Source: Lachnospiraceae bacterium
GTDB lineage: Bacteria; Bacillota; Clostridia; Lachnospirales; Lachnospiraceae
Reading direction: 5' to 3'
NCBI GenBank assembly: GCA_016280395.1
Contig: JAEEGQ010000051.1
Span: forward strand, 1-47,761
DNA: 47,761 nt
In this document: positions 32,798-41,244 of the stretch, one piece after another
How the letters are laid out: each line of letters begins with the position of its first letter
Numbering within the stretch: position 1 is the stretch's first letter
Notes under the pieces: generated by a model
The model's database searches: none
Told to the model about the DNA's origin: nothing
Seen by the model: the letters and a program-made list of their open reading frames with translations, nothing else
Translations under genes and position numbers: made by a program

Positions 32798-32862
32798 AGT
32801 TAAGAAAAAACCAAAACAAATATCCCGAGTGATCTTTCTTTGATCGAAAGGAGCAAAACACC

Positions 32863-33792
32863 ATGATGCACGTAAAATCGTTGGATGAGGGACTTGAGGT
32901 CTTTAAGGCTCTGGGGTCTGATGTCAGGATCGAGATCATCAAACTTTTAATAAAAAATAAAGGAATGAACATGAATTCCCTTGCCGCCGCCTTAAATATC
33001 ACAAACGGCGCGCTGACAAGCCATGTAAAAAAGCTTGAGGACTGCGGGATAATCAATATCGTGAACGAGTCCGCAGGGCACGGGAACCAGAAAAAATGCA
33101 TGGTCCATCTTAACAAGATTCTTGTGGAGTTCGGCGGTGAAGAGAAGCAGGATGATGTTTACGAAACAGAGATAAAAGTCGGGCAGTATTCGGATTACCA
33201 GGTGTTCCCTACCTGCGGTCTGGCTACACCCGAAAAGATCATCGGCGAGGTTGACGACGCGCGGTATTTTGCTCATCCGGAGCGTGTGAACAGCGATATT
33301 CTCTGGTTTACGAGGGGATACGTTGAATACATGATACCGAATCTTGTTCCGGCTTCGAACAAGCTGACGCAGCTTACGATATCGGCGGAGCTAAGCTCCG
33401 AGGCGCCGGGCGTTAACAGCAACTGGCCTTCCGATATCTACTTTTATCTGAATGACAAGTGCCTCGGGATGTGGACAAGTCCCGGCGATTTCGGCGATGT
33501 TAAGGGATATTTCACACCCGACTGGTGGTTCAAGAACTGGAACCAGTACGGCCTGCTGAAGCTTATCGTTGTCAACGGTGAGGGCACGTTCATTGACGGA
33601 CTTAAGATATCTTCGGTCTCGCTCAAAGACCTTAATATCGATCACAGGAGCAACATACGCTTCAGGTTTGAGGTTCCGGGCAATGCCGAGCATGTCGGCG
33701 GCCTTACCATTTTCGGCAGGAACTTCGGCAATTACAATCAGGATATAAATGTGCGCGTAAATTACGCGCCGATCGAGCCGAAACAGGCATAA
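32863..33792 (+). CDS. ArsR-type HTH regulator with large beta-rich C-terminal domain
   Basis: A 309-residue protein. Residues about 8-95 form a winged helix of the ArsR type (FKALGSDVRIEIIKLLIKN, NITNGALTSHVKKLEDCGII). The remaining 210 residues are beta-rich (EVDDARYFAHPERVNSDILWF, GYVEYMIPN, WPSDIYFYLND, SPGDFGDVKGYFTPDWW) and look like a jelly-roll, carbohydrate-binding-like fold. I know of ArsR-type regulators with such tails in Firmicutes near sugar genes, but the ligand is not established. No Cys metal site is seen. AAAGGAG precedes the ATG. No target operon is adjacent. Confidence 0.82.
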   Translation: MMHVKSLDEGLEVFKALGSDVRIEIIKLLIKNKGMNMNSLAAALNITNGALTSHVKKLEDCGIINIVNESAGHGNQKKCMVHLNKILVEFGGEEKQDDVYETEIKVGQYSDYQVFPTCGLATPEKIIGEVDDARYFAHPERVNSDILWFTRGYVEYMIPNLVPASNKLTQLTISAELSSEAPGVNSNWPSDIYFYLNDKCLGMWTSPGDFGDVKGYFTPDWWFKNWNQYGLLKLIVVNGEGTFIDGLKISSVSLKDLNIDHRSNIRFRFEVPGNAEHVGGLTIFGRNFGNYNQDINVRVNYAPIEPKQA

Positions 33793-33852
33793 AAACAGAC
33801 TTTTGAGCATTCCGGCAATATGTGAAATGTTTCTGAATTTCACTGCTTTTGC

Positions 33853-33881
33853 TTGACCTTCGGGGAAAAATATTGTATTAT
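33853..33881 (+). promoter_or_regulatory. promoter of the trigger-factor-like gene
   Basis: TTGACC (33853-33858), 17 bases, TATTAT (33876-33881). The leader of about 95 bases holds no obvious fold. Confidence 0.7.
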
Positions 33882-33984
33882 GTTAAACGGTCTGTTCCGG
33901 CTGTCTTTTTGGGAAAGACGAAGAAAAGGCCGGAATAACAGGGCATATAGCCACAAAAGTATTACAAAAGGGGAAACCACAGAA

Positions 33985-35235
33985 ATGAACGAGAAAAACA
34001 TTGCTAATGACAATATGAGTCTTAGCAAACAGAGAAAGCTCCAGAGAAAAAAGGACATTGAAAGGTCGAAACGAAACAAAGTGACAGGGAAGATCGCAGC
34101 CATCGTGATCCTTGCGCTCCTTGTCGCAGCTGTCGGATTCGTAGGCTTTATCCTTATCAGGAATGCGGTAACACATGTCAACATGAACAGCGATTTCAGC
34201 AAGATGCTGACAGACAAAGGCCTTATCGAAGGCGTAAAGGCCACAGACTATGTAACACTTCCGGATTATAAGAATATCCCGGTACCGTACAGTAATATCG
34301 AGTTAAAGGATGAGGATCTTCAGAAGCAGATAGAAAGTCTCCTGAATTCCAAAGCGGAGCAGTCCGAAACCACAGAAAAGGCTGTTGAAAAAGGTGATGT
34401 GATCTATGTTGTCCGCAAAGGTTATTTTGAGGACGGGACAGAGGTTCCCAACTCCGGTACCGGAGACACCGGAACGCAGATCACCGTGGGTTCTTCGAGC
34501 TTCAAGGATTACGGATATGATGAAAAGCTTATCGGCAAGAAGGTACAGGACGAGGCTTTTGACATCGAAGTCACCTTCCCCGAAGATTACTCGGATAAAA
34601 ACGTAGCGGGCAAGAAGGTAAAGTACAACAACAAGATCAAGAGCATAAAGATCACGCCCGAGTTTAATGACGAGTTCGTGCTTGCAAACTACAAGGATAA
34701 AGCGAAGACCGCAGAGGCATACAAGCAGTACCTTAAGGATACGGCAGAAAGGAACAGCCTCATCCAGTTCGTTTCAAAGAATTTCCTTGAAGGCTGCAAG
34801 ATCAACAGCTACCCCAACGCGTACTTAAAGCAGGTCAAGAGTCTGGTCAAGTATAACGATTACCAGAACTTCCTTTATAACTACAATATGTACATACAGT
34901 ATCCGCAGTACTTCGGACAGCCCCCTTACAGCAACTTCGAGGCGTATATCAAAAACGAGTATAAGATGTCGGAAGCAAAGTACGACCGTACAACTGTTGT
35001 AGAGAATGCAAAGGTCCAGCTTGCACAGCAGCTCTTCTTCCAGGCAGTTGCGGAAAACGAGAACATTTTGGCCACTATTGCCGATTACAAGGCTCATCTA
35101 CTTGAAGAAGGCACAACCGAGGAGAATTTTGAAAGCGCTGTAAAGACTTATGGCGAGCCTGCGCTCGTACAGCAGTATCTTATCGAAAAAGTACAGGATT
35201 TTCTTGCTGACAGCGCCAAAGTAGTTAAAGACTGA
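33985..35235 (+). CDS. membrane-anchored trigger-factor-like peptidyl-prolyl isomerase
   Basis: A 416-residue protein with a basic N-terminus, a membrane helix at about 37-60, then an exported part. Residues about 105-230 resemble an FKBP isomerase domain as in trigger factor (EKGDVIYVVRKGYFEDGTEV, FDIEVTFPEDYSDKNVAGKKVKYNNKIKSI). The remainder is helical like the trigger-factor C-terminal chaperone arms (FVLANYKDKAKTAEAYKQYL). It is probably an extracytoplasmic folding factor. The ribosome-binding trigger-factor N-domain is absent. The ATG at 33985 has AAAAGGGG upstream; longer starts would reach into the promoter. A terminator follows. Confidence 0.85.
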   Translation: MNEKNIANDNMSLSKQRKLQRKKDIERSKRNKVTGKIAAIVILALLVAAVGFVGFILIRNAVTHVNMNSDFSKMLTDKGLIEGVKATDYVTLPDYKNIPVPYSNIELKDEDLQKQIESLLNSKAEQSETTEKAVEKGDVIYVVRKGYFEDGTEVPNSGTGDTGTQITVGSSSFKDYGYDEKLIGKKVQDEAFDIEVTFPEDYSDKNVAGKKVKYNNKIKSIKITPEFNDEFVLANYKDKAKTAEAYKQYLKDTAERNSLIQFVSKNFLEGCKINSYPNAYLKQVKSLVKYNDYQNFLYNYNMYIQYPQYFGQPPYSNFEAYIKNEYKMSEAKYDRTTVVENAKVQLAQQLFFQAVAENENILATIADYKAHLLEEGTTEENFESAVKTYGEPALVQQYLIEKVQDFLADSAKVVKD

Positions 35236-35248
35236 TCTTAAAAATGAA

Positions 35249-35283
35249 CGGGCAGGGCCTTCATGCCTTGCCCGGATTTTTTT
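35249..35283 (+). terminator. Rho-independent terminator after the isomerase gene
   Basis: CGGGCAGGGC, short loop, GCCTTGCCCG (one G-U), then seven T. Confidence 0.85.
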
Positions 35284-35352
35284 AGCAATAAAACGAATGC
35301 CGGCTGTGAGAGCCTGCCTTCGGCACCGGATACGGTGAACGGTCATACGAAG
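35284..35352. repeat. degenerate copy of the three-hairpin repeat (5' half)
   Basis: Directly after the terminator T-run, gcaataaaacgaatgcc resembles gcgataagcgaatgcc of the 126-bp repeat, and gtgaacggtcat (35335-35346) is identical to the same word in it. The hairpin between is present with other bases (CCGG...CCGG). The 3' half of the element is missing. Confidence 0.5.
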
Positions 35353-35365
35353 AAAGAGGGAACAG

Positions 35366-37138
35366 ATGAAACTATCCAAGTATGTAAAACAAAATCTCGT
35401 TTTCTTTATACTTGCGCCGATCTTCATGCTGACGGAAGTAGTGGGAGAGGTATTCCTCCCGAAGATGACGACGATAATGCTGAACCACGGCCTTGACCCC
35501 GCGATGAACGGCCCTTTTAAGTTCCTTGGCAGGGAATACACCGGAATGGAGCTTGTGCTTGCAATGGGCGGCTGCATGGTGGCACTCGCGTTTATTATGA
35601 TGATAGGCGGCGTATGCGGCAACTACTTCTCGACACGCGCCGGCACGGGCTTTGCGGCGGACTTAAGACATGATGCATTCTACAAGATCCAGGAGTATTC
35701 CTTTAAGAACATCGACAGCTTCAGCGCGGGTTCCCTTGTGACACGTCTCACAAATGACGTTACCGTTCTTCAGAACATCATAAGGATGTCACTCATCATG
35801 CTGCTCCGCGCACCCGGCATGATGATCGGTGCCATGATCATGGCCCGTTCAATAAATACCTCGCTTTCGCTTGTTATCTTTATCGTTATGCCTGTGATGA
35901 TAGTCGTTATCGTATTCATGATGCGTGCGGCTTTCCCGAGGTTTAACGTCATGCAGACGAAGATAGACAGGATAAACTCGGCCATCCGCGAAAACCTGAC
36001 CAATGTGCGCGTTGTTAAATCGCTGGTAAGGGAAGACTACGAAATAAAGAAGTTCGACGAAGCGAACACCGACCTCATGGATAATTCGCTCCGCGCCTTC
36101 AATCTCATGGTGCTTGTAAGCCCGCTCATGTCACTGTTCATGAACGGGACCACGATGACGGTGGTGTTTGTTGCAGGAAAGCAGATCCTTGTAGGCGATA
36201 TGCCTGCGGGCGACCTTACCGCCTTCATCACCTACATCATGCAGATCCTGTTCTCGCTCATGATGACCTCGATCATCATCCTGAACAGCTCCCGTGCCCT
36301 TGCTTCCGCAAAGCGTCTTAAGGAAGTGCTTAACGCCGACGTTGATATCCGTGATGTTCCGGAATGCGACAAAGAGCTTAAGGTAGAGAACGGCTCGATC
36401 GAGTTCAGGGATGTTGATTTTTCTTATTACGGAACGGCAGAACGCGAAGTCCTGCACGATATAACGCTTAAGATCGGGGCAGGCGAGACTGTCGGGATAA
36501 TCGGCTCCACGGGTTCCGGAAAAACAAGCCTTGTACAGCTCCTTCCGCGCCTTTACGACGCAACGAAGGGCGAAGTGCTTGTTGACGGCAGGAACGTAAA
36601 GGATTATACACTTGAAAACTTAAGGAACAGCGTTGCCGTTGTGCTTCAGAAGAATGTCCTGTTTTCCGGCACCATAGAGGAAAACCTGCGCTGGGGCAAC
36701 GAGAATGTCGGTACGGCGGAGCTTAAGGCAGCTGCGGAGGACGCGCAGGCGGCAGGCTTTATCGAAAGCTTCCCCGAAGGCTACGCCACAATGCTCGGCC
36801 AGGGCGGCGTGAATGTGTCCGGCGGCCAGAAGCAGCGTCTGTGCATCGCAAGAGCGCTCCTGAAAAAGCCCAAGATACTTATACTTGACGATTCGACGAG
36901 CGCCGTCGATACCGCTACCGAGGCTAAGATAAACAAGGCTTTGAGAGAACGCTTCGCAAATACCACAAAGCTTATAATCGCCCAGCGTATCTCGTCTGTT
37001 ATCGCGGCGGACAAGATAGTTGTGCTCGATGAAGGCCGGATCGTCGGCCTCGGCACGCATGACGAGCTTATGGAAAACTGCGAGGAATACAAGGAGATCT
37101 ATTATTCGCAGAGAGATAAGGAGGAGAAAAAGGCATGA
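35366..37138 (+). CDS. ABC exporter half-transporter, degenerate-site subunit
   Basis: A 590-residue half-transporter: six membrane helices (about 15-310) and an ATPase domain. Walker A GSTGSGKTS begins at 380; the signature VSGGQ at 484-488 is canonical; Walker B ends Asp508-Asp509, so Asp replaces the catalytic Glu. This pattern is that of heterodimeric multidrug exporters (TM287/288, BmrCD type), in which one ATP site is degenerate. The stop overlaps the next start by four bases (ATGA), which fits a fixed one-to-one pair. It lies after a terminator and a degenerate repeat. The substrate is unknown. Confidence 0.93.
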   Translation: MKLSKYVKQNLVFFILAPIFMLTEVVGEVFLPKMTTIMLNHGLDPAMNGPFKFLGREYTGMELVLAMGGCMVALAFIMMIGGVCGNYFSTRAGTGFAADLRHDAFYKIQEYSFKNIDSFSAGSLVTRLTNDVTVLQNIIRMSLIMLLRAPGMMIGAMIMARSINTSLSLVIFIVMPVMIVVIVFMMRAAFPRFNVMQTKIDRINSAIRENLTNVRVVKSLVREDYEIKKFDEANTDLMDNSLRAFNLMVLVSPLMSLFMNGTTMTVVFVAGKQILVGDMPAGDLTAFITYIMQILFSLMMTSIIILNSSRALASAKRLKEVLNADVDIRDVPECDKELKVENGSIEFRDVDFSYYGTAEREVLHDITLKIGAGETVGIIGSTGSGKTSLVQLLPRLYDATKGEVLVDGRNVKDYTLENLRNSVAVVLQKNVLFSGTIEENLRWGNENVGTAELKAAAEDAQAAGFIESFPEGYATMLGQGGVNVSGGQKQRLCIARALLKKPKILILDDSTSAVDTATEAKINKALRERFANTTKLIIAQRISSVIAADKIVVLDEGRIVGLGTHDELMENCEEYKEIYYSQRDKEEKKA

Positions 37139-39084
37139 GTAACGAAAATACTCCACTTATCGATGAAAACTCAAAAAGACTCGGTGAGTTAAAGAAGAAA
37201 TATTTCAAAATGGATAATACCGCGGTCGGCAGGGGACCGGGAGGTCCGGGCGGCCCGGGAAGAGGCAGGGGCCGCGGGATGCAGCCCGGCGGAAAGCCTG
37301 CGGCATCAATGGCCACGATCAAAAGATTGTTTAAATATCTGACTGCAGACAAGGCGCTGCTTATCGTAGCGAGCGTGATGGTGCTTATCGGTACCGTTTC
37401 AAACCTTGCGGCAGGGTATATCTTAAGGCCCGTTATCAACGATCTTAAGTCGAATTTCGAGCTGTGGCTTGCAGCACCTGAGTCCTCAAGGGATGCCATC
37501 TTTTCGGACAGCATGAAGACGCTGCTCTCGCAGCTTGCGCTGATGGGCGGCATCTATATCGCAGGGATCGTTGCCGCATTTGTCCAGCAGAAGCTTATGA
37601 TAAGCGTTTCCCAGAGGACGCTCAAGAAGCTCCGCGAGGAACTCTTTGTCAAGCTTCAGAAGCTGCCTGTAAGGTTCTTTGACACAAACAGCCACGGCGA
37701 GCTGATGTCCCGTTTCACAAACGACGTCGATACAGTTGGCGAAATGGTCACAAACACAGTGCTTAGCTTTGTTTCGGGCGTTATAACCATAACGGGTACC
37801 CTGTTCCTTATGTTCTACACAAGCTGGATACTCGCCCTTATAATGCTTGCGATGATGCCCGTGATGGTACTCATAGTATCCGCCATCTCAAAGCGCAGCC
37901 GCAAGTTCTTCTCTGCGCAGCAGGCATCTGTTGGCGCAATGAACGGCTATATCGAAGAAATGGTCAGCGGACAGAAGGTAGTTAAGGTGTTCTGCCACGA
38001 GGATACGGTAAAGGACGATTTCGATATCCTTAACGAGGACCTGCGCCAGAACCAGGTACGCGCCCAGTTTTCAGGCGGTATCATGGGGCCCGTGATGGGT
38101 AACCTCGGACAGGTCATCTATGCCGTGACCATAACCGTAGGCTCTGTTCTTTGCCTTAAGGCCGGTTTTGACCTTGGCGGCGTTACGATCTTTGCGGGAT
38201 ATTCAAGAAGCTTCAACCGTCCCATAAACGAGCTTGCAATGCAGATCACAACGATCTTCTCGGCACTCGCGGGTGCGGAACGCGTATTTAAGGTGATCGA
38301 CGAAGCACCGGAAACTCCGGATGCGGAAGGCGCAGTTGAGCTTGAAAAGGTTAACGACAAAGTCATCTTTGAACATGTTACCTTCGGCTATGTTCCCGAA
38401 AAGACCGTGCTTCACGATATAAACCTGTATGCAAAACCCGGCCAGAAGGTTGCCTTTGTCGGCTCGACAGGTGCCGGCAAGACGACCGTGACAAACCTTC
38501 TGAACCGCTTCTACGACATAGAAGAGGGCAGGATAACGATAGACGGCAGGGATATCAGGGATTACACAAGGGATTCCCTAAGAAAGAACATAGCGATGGT
38601 ATTGCAGGATACGCACCTTTTCACCGGTACCGTACGCGAGAATATCCGCTACGGACGGCTTGACGCAACGGATGAAGAGGTCGAGGCAGCGGCAAAGACA
38701 GCCAGCGCCCACTCCTTCATCATGCGCCTTGAAAACGGCTATGATACGATGCTTGAAGGCGACGGTGCAAACCTTTCCCAAGGGCAGAGGCAGCTCCTTA
38801 ATATCGCAAGGGCGGCCATCTCAAAAGCCCCCATCCTTGTGCTCGACGAGGCTACATCTTCCGTGGATACAAGGACCGAGCGTCATATCGAGCACGGTAT
38901 GGACAGGCTCATGAACGGAAGAACTACTTTCGTAATTGCGCACAGACTCTCGACAGTAAGGAATTCAAATGTTATAATAGTACTTGAACATGGGGAGATC
39001 ATCGAGAGAGGTACTCACGAAGAACTCCTTGCGATGAAGGGCCGATACTTTGACCTTTACAACGGAACGGTGGAGCTGGACTGA
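37135..39084 (+). CDS. ABC exporter half-transporter, catalytic subunit
   Basis: A 649-residue partner of the preceding subunit. Walker A GSTGAGKTT begins at 443, Walker B carries the catalytic Glu572 (LVLDEATSSVD), and the signature is the variant LSQGQ near 548. Together with the first subunit this gives one full site (this Walker A/B plus VSGGQ of the partner) and one degenerate site. The cytoplasmic N-terminus (about residues 30-55) is an unusual Gly/Pro/Arg-rich tract (GPGGPGGPGRGRGRG), before six membrane helices from about 65. Confidence 0.93.
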   Translation: MSNENTPLIDENSKRLGELKKKYFKMDNTAVGRGPGGPGGPGRGRGRGMQPGGKPAASMATIKRLFKYLTADKALLIVASVMVLIGTVSNLAAGYILRPVINDLKSNFELWLAAPESSRDAIFSDSMKTLLSQLALMGGIYIAGIVAAFVQQKLMISVSQRTLKKLREELFVKLQKLPVRFFDTNSHGELMSRFTNDVDTVGEMVTNTVLSFVSGVITITGTLFLMFYTSWILALIMLAMMPVMVLIVSAISKRSRKFFSAQQASVGAMNGYIEEMVSGQKVVKVFCHEDTVKDDFDILNEDLRQNQVRAQFSGGIMGPVMGNLGQVIYAVTITVGSVLCLKAGFDLGGVTIFAGYSRSFNRPINELAMQITTIFSALAGAERVFKVIDEAPETPDAEGAVELEKVNDKVIFEHVTFGYVPEKTVLHDINLYAKPGQKVAFVGSTGAGKTTVTNLLNRFYDIEEGRITIDGRDIRDYTRDSLRKNIAMVLQDTHLFTGTVRENIRYGRLDATDEEVEAAAKTASAHSFIMRLENGYDTMLEGDGANLSQGQRQLLNIARAAISKAPILVLDEATSSVDTRTERHIEHGMDRLMNGRTTFVIAHRLSTVRNSNVIIVLEHGEIIERGTHEELLAMKGRYFDLYNGTVELD

Positions 39085-39162
39085 GTCCGGCCACGGCAAG
39101 GCGAAGGACCTGCGGGCAAACAGCACTGTTCCGCATTTCATAACCCTTTACAAGGAGGTATT

Positions 39163-40302
39163 ATGCATTACAGGATCATGGGGAAAACAGGACTTGAAAC
39201 GTCGCTTCTGGGCTACGGCTGCATGCGTTTTCCGACACTTGAGAACGGCAAGATCGACAGGCTTGAGGCCACCAGGCTCCTGTTAAAGGCGTATGAGAAC
39301 GGGGTGAACTATTTTGATACCGCGTGGCCGTACCACGGCGGTGAATCCGAGCGTTTCGTGGGAGAATTCTTCCACACCACGGGGCTTCGCGACAAGGTAT
39401 ATCTTGCCACAAAGCTTCCTCTGTGGGCGGTTGATAAACTCGAGGATGCAGAACGCATCTTTAGTGAACAACTGGAGCACCTGAAAACGGATCACATCGA
39501 CTTTTATCTGCTTCATGCCGTAAATGCGGCGCGCTTCGACAAGATGGTCGAGCTTGGTGTCGTTAAGCTCCTTGAGGGCTATAAGGAGGAAGGGAAGATA
39601 AAGAACCTCGGTTTCTCCTTCCATGACAGCTACGAGACCTTCGAGCGCGTCATCAAATACCGTGACTGGGATTTCTGCCAGATCCAGTTCAATTACATGG
39701 ATGAGGATATCCAGGCGGGAAGAAGGGGCTACGAGCTTGCAAAAGACCTCGGGATCCCGCTTGTTATCATGGAACCCGCAAAGGGCGGCGCGCTTACGAA
39801 TTACGCTCCGGACGTGAACAGGATATTTACCGATGCCGAACCCGACAGATCCGTTGCTTCATGGGCATTCAGATGGGTAGGCTCTTTCAGGAACGTTAAG
39901 GTCATCTTAAGCGGAATGACCAAGATGGAGCAGCTTGAAGACAACTTAAAGACCTTTGACAATTTCGAGCCCCTTACCGAAGAGGAGAGCCCGATCGTGG
40001 ACAAGCTCGTGGCTACGGTCAGATCCCGTACCTTCAACGGCTGCACGGGCTGCAGATACTGCGTTCCGTGTCCGGGCGGCGTGGAGATACCGCGTGTATT
40101 CCGCATCTGGAACGATTACGGTATGTACAACAATGCAGGATCTGCAAAATGGGCATATTTCCACGATATGAAACCCGAGGCACGCGCAGACAACTGCCTT
40201 GAATGCGGCGTTTGCGAGACGGCATGTCCGCAGGGGCTTTCAATAAGGGAAAACTTAAAGGCTGCCCACAGCCTTTTCGAAAGTCTACAGAAAGCAGAAT
40301 GA
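39163..40302 (+). CDS. aldo/keto reductase with C-terminal 4Fe-4S domain
   Basis: A 379-residue protein: aldo/keto reductase barrel (about 1-280) with the tetrad Asp/Tyr in YFDTAWPYHGG, Lys in ATKLP and His in DFYLLHAV, followed by a ferredoxin-like tail with CTGCRYC-x2-C and CLECGVCETACPQG. Such ferredoxin-type members are common in Clostridia; they are probably oxidoreductases coupled to ferredoxin or NADPH, with unknown substrate. GGAGG precedes the ATG. It lies 78 bases after the exporter and 31 bases before the thioesterase, so the latter two may be co-transcribed. Confidence 0.93.
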   Translation: MHYRIMGKTGLETSLLGYGCMRFPTLENGKIDRLEATRLLLKAYENGVNYFDTAWPYHGGESERFVGEFFHTTGLRDKVYLATKLPLWAVDKLEDAERIFSEQLEHLKTDHIDFYLLHAVNAARFDKMVELGVVKLLEGYKEEGKIKNLGFSFHDSYETFERVIKYRDWDFCQIQFNYMDEDIQAGRRGYELAKDLGIPLVIMEPAKGGALTNYAPDVNRIFTDAEPDRSVASWAFRWVGSFRNVKVILSGMTKMEQLEDNLKTFDNFEPLTEEESPIVDKLVATVRSRTFNGCTGCRYCVPCPGGVEIPRVFRIWNDYGMYNNAGSAKWAYFHDMKPEARADNCLECGVCETACPQGLSIRENLKAAHSLFESLQKAE

Positions 40303-40333
40303 TCGCGTATTGCGCGATATTACGGTCAATGAA

Positions 40334-41071
40334 ATGAGTGAGCTTGAATACACAAAAGAATTCAAAGCAGGACCGCTGATGTGCGACTACAACCTCCGCC
40401 TTTTTCCGGCGGAGGTTTTCCGTGCGCTGCAGATAACTGCCGACGAACATATCGATAACCTCGGCTATGACGGTTACGCCATGGCAGACAGGGGGCTTGC
40501 GTGGGTGCTGATACGGACAGAGGTCTGGATGGACAGATACCCAAAATACCTTGAAAACTTCACGGTCTATACGGCGACCTCGGAAACAAGGCACGGCGTT
40601 TATCCGAGATATTTCGAGATACGGGACGAAAAGGGTGAAGTGATCGGGAAAGCCATGACTCTCTGGATAATCTTCGATCTTAACAAGCGGGCAATGCTTG
40701 CGGGATCGGAAGCGAACATCAGTGTCGGCGCCGCAAAGAGCAGAAAGGAAGTTCCGCCCTTTCCGCCGTCTCCGAAGCCGTTAACGGAAGGAGAGAAGAG
40801 GATTTCGAAGCGAACCGTGCGCTACACCGATATGGACATGGTGGGGCACATGAACAATACCCACTATATCGATTGGCTGACGGATGCAATGCCTTGGCAG
40901 AAGTTCAAAGACAGCGAGATAGAGCACATCATAATAGGCTACACCGAGGAAACAAGGCCGGATACGGAGCTTGAACTCGAGCTTGTGCTCGATGGGGACA
41001 GATTTTCCTTCCGTGATGTGAACGGACCCTCAAAACATTTTGTGCTGTGCGGTGAATGGCGCTCCCTGTAA
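40334..41071 (+). CDS. acyl-ACP thioesterase
   Basis: A 245-residue thioesterase of the FatA-like bacterial type that releases fatty acids from acyl carrier protein. It contains two hot-dog domains; the second carries VRYTDMDMVGHMNNTHYIDW with the Asn/His catalytic positions, and an Glu-rich loop after. The ATG at 40334 starts a family-like N-terminus; a TTG at 40310 in frame is possible and neither has a good ribosome binding site. It follows the aldo/keto reductase by 31 bases. The product may feed membrane lipid or branched acid metabolism. Confidence 0.88.
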   Translation: MSELEYTKEFKAGPLMCDYNLRLFPAEVFRALQITADEHIDNLGYDGYAMADRGLAWVLIRTEVWMDRYPKYLENFTVYTATSETRHGVYPRYFEIRDEKGEVIGKAMTLWIIFDLNKRAMLAGSEANISVGAAKSRKEVPPFPPSPKPLTEGEKRISKRTVRYTDMDMVGHMNNTHYIDWLTDAMPWQKFKDSEIEHIIIGYTEETRPDTELELELVLDGDRFSFRDVNGPSKHFVLCGEWRSL

Positions 41072-41163
41072 GGCTTTGCGGGTGCCTCGGTTTCGAAAGG
41101 CCGACAAGTTTCGTGTATTTAATACAAAAAATCAGGAATTCATACAAATACAAGAACTTTTTA

Positions 41164-41192
41164 TTGAATTTGCACGAGTATTTTGTTAATAT
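41164..41192 (+). promoter_or_regulatory. promoter of the SPFH/zinc-ribbon gene
   Basis: TTGAAT (41164-41169), 17 bases, TAATAT (41187-41192). The leader carries a strong AAGAAGGAGA site before the ATG. Confidence 0.65.
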
Positions 41193-41244
41193 ACTTTTAG
41201 ACCGTGCGACACGGTGAAGACTTATTTAAGAAGGAGATAAAGTA

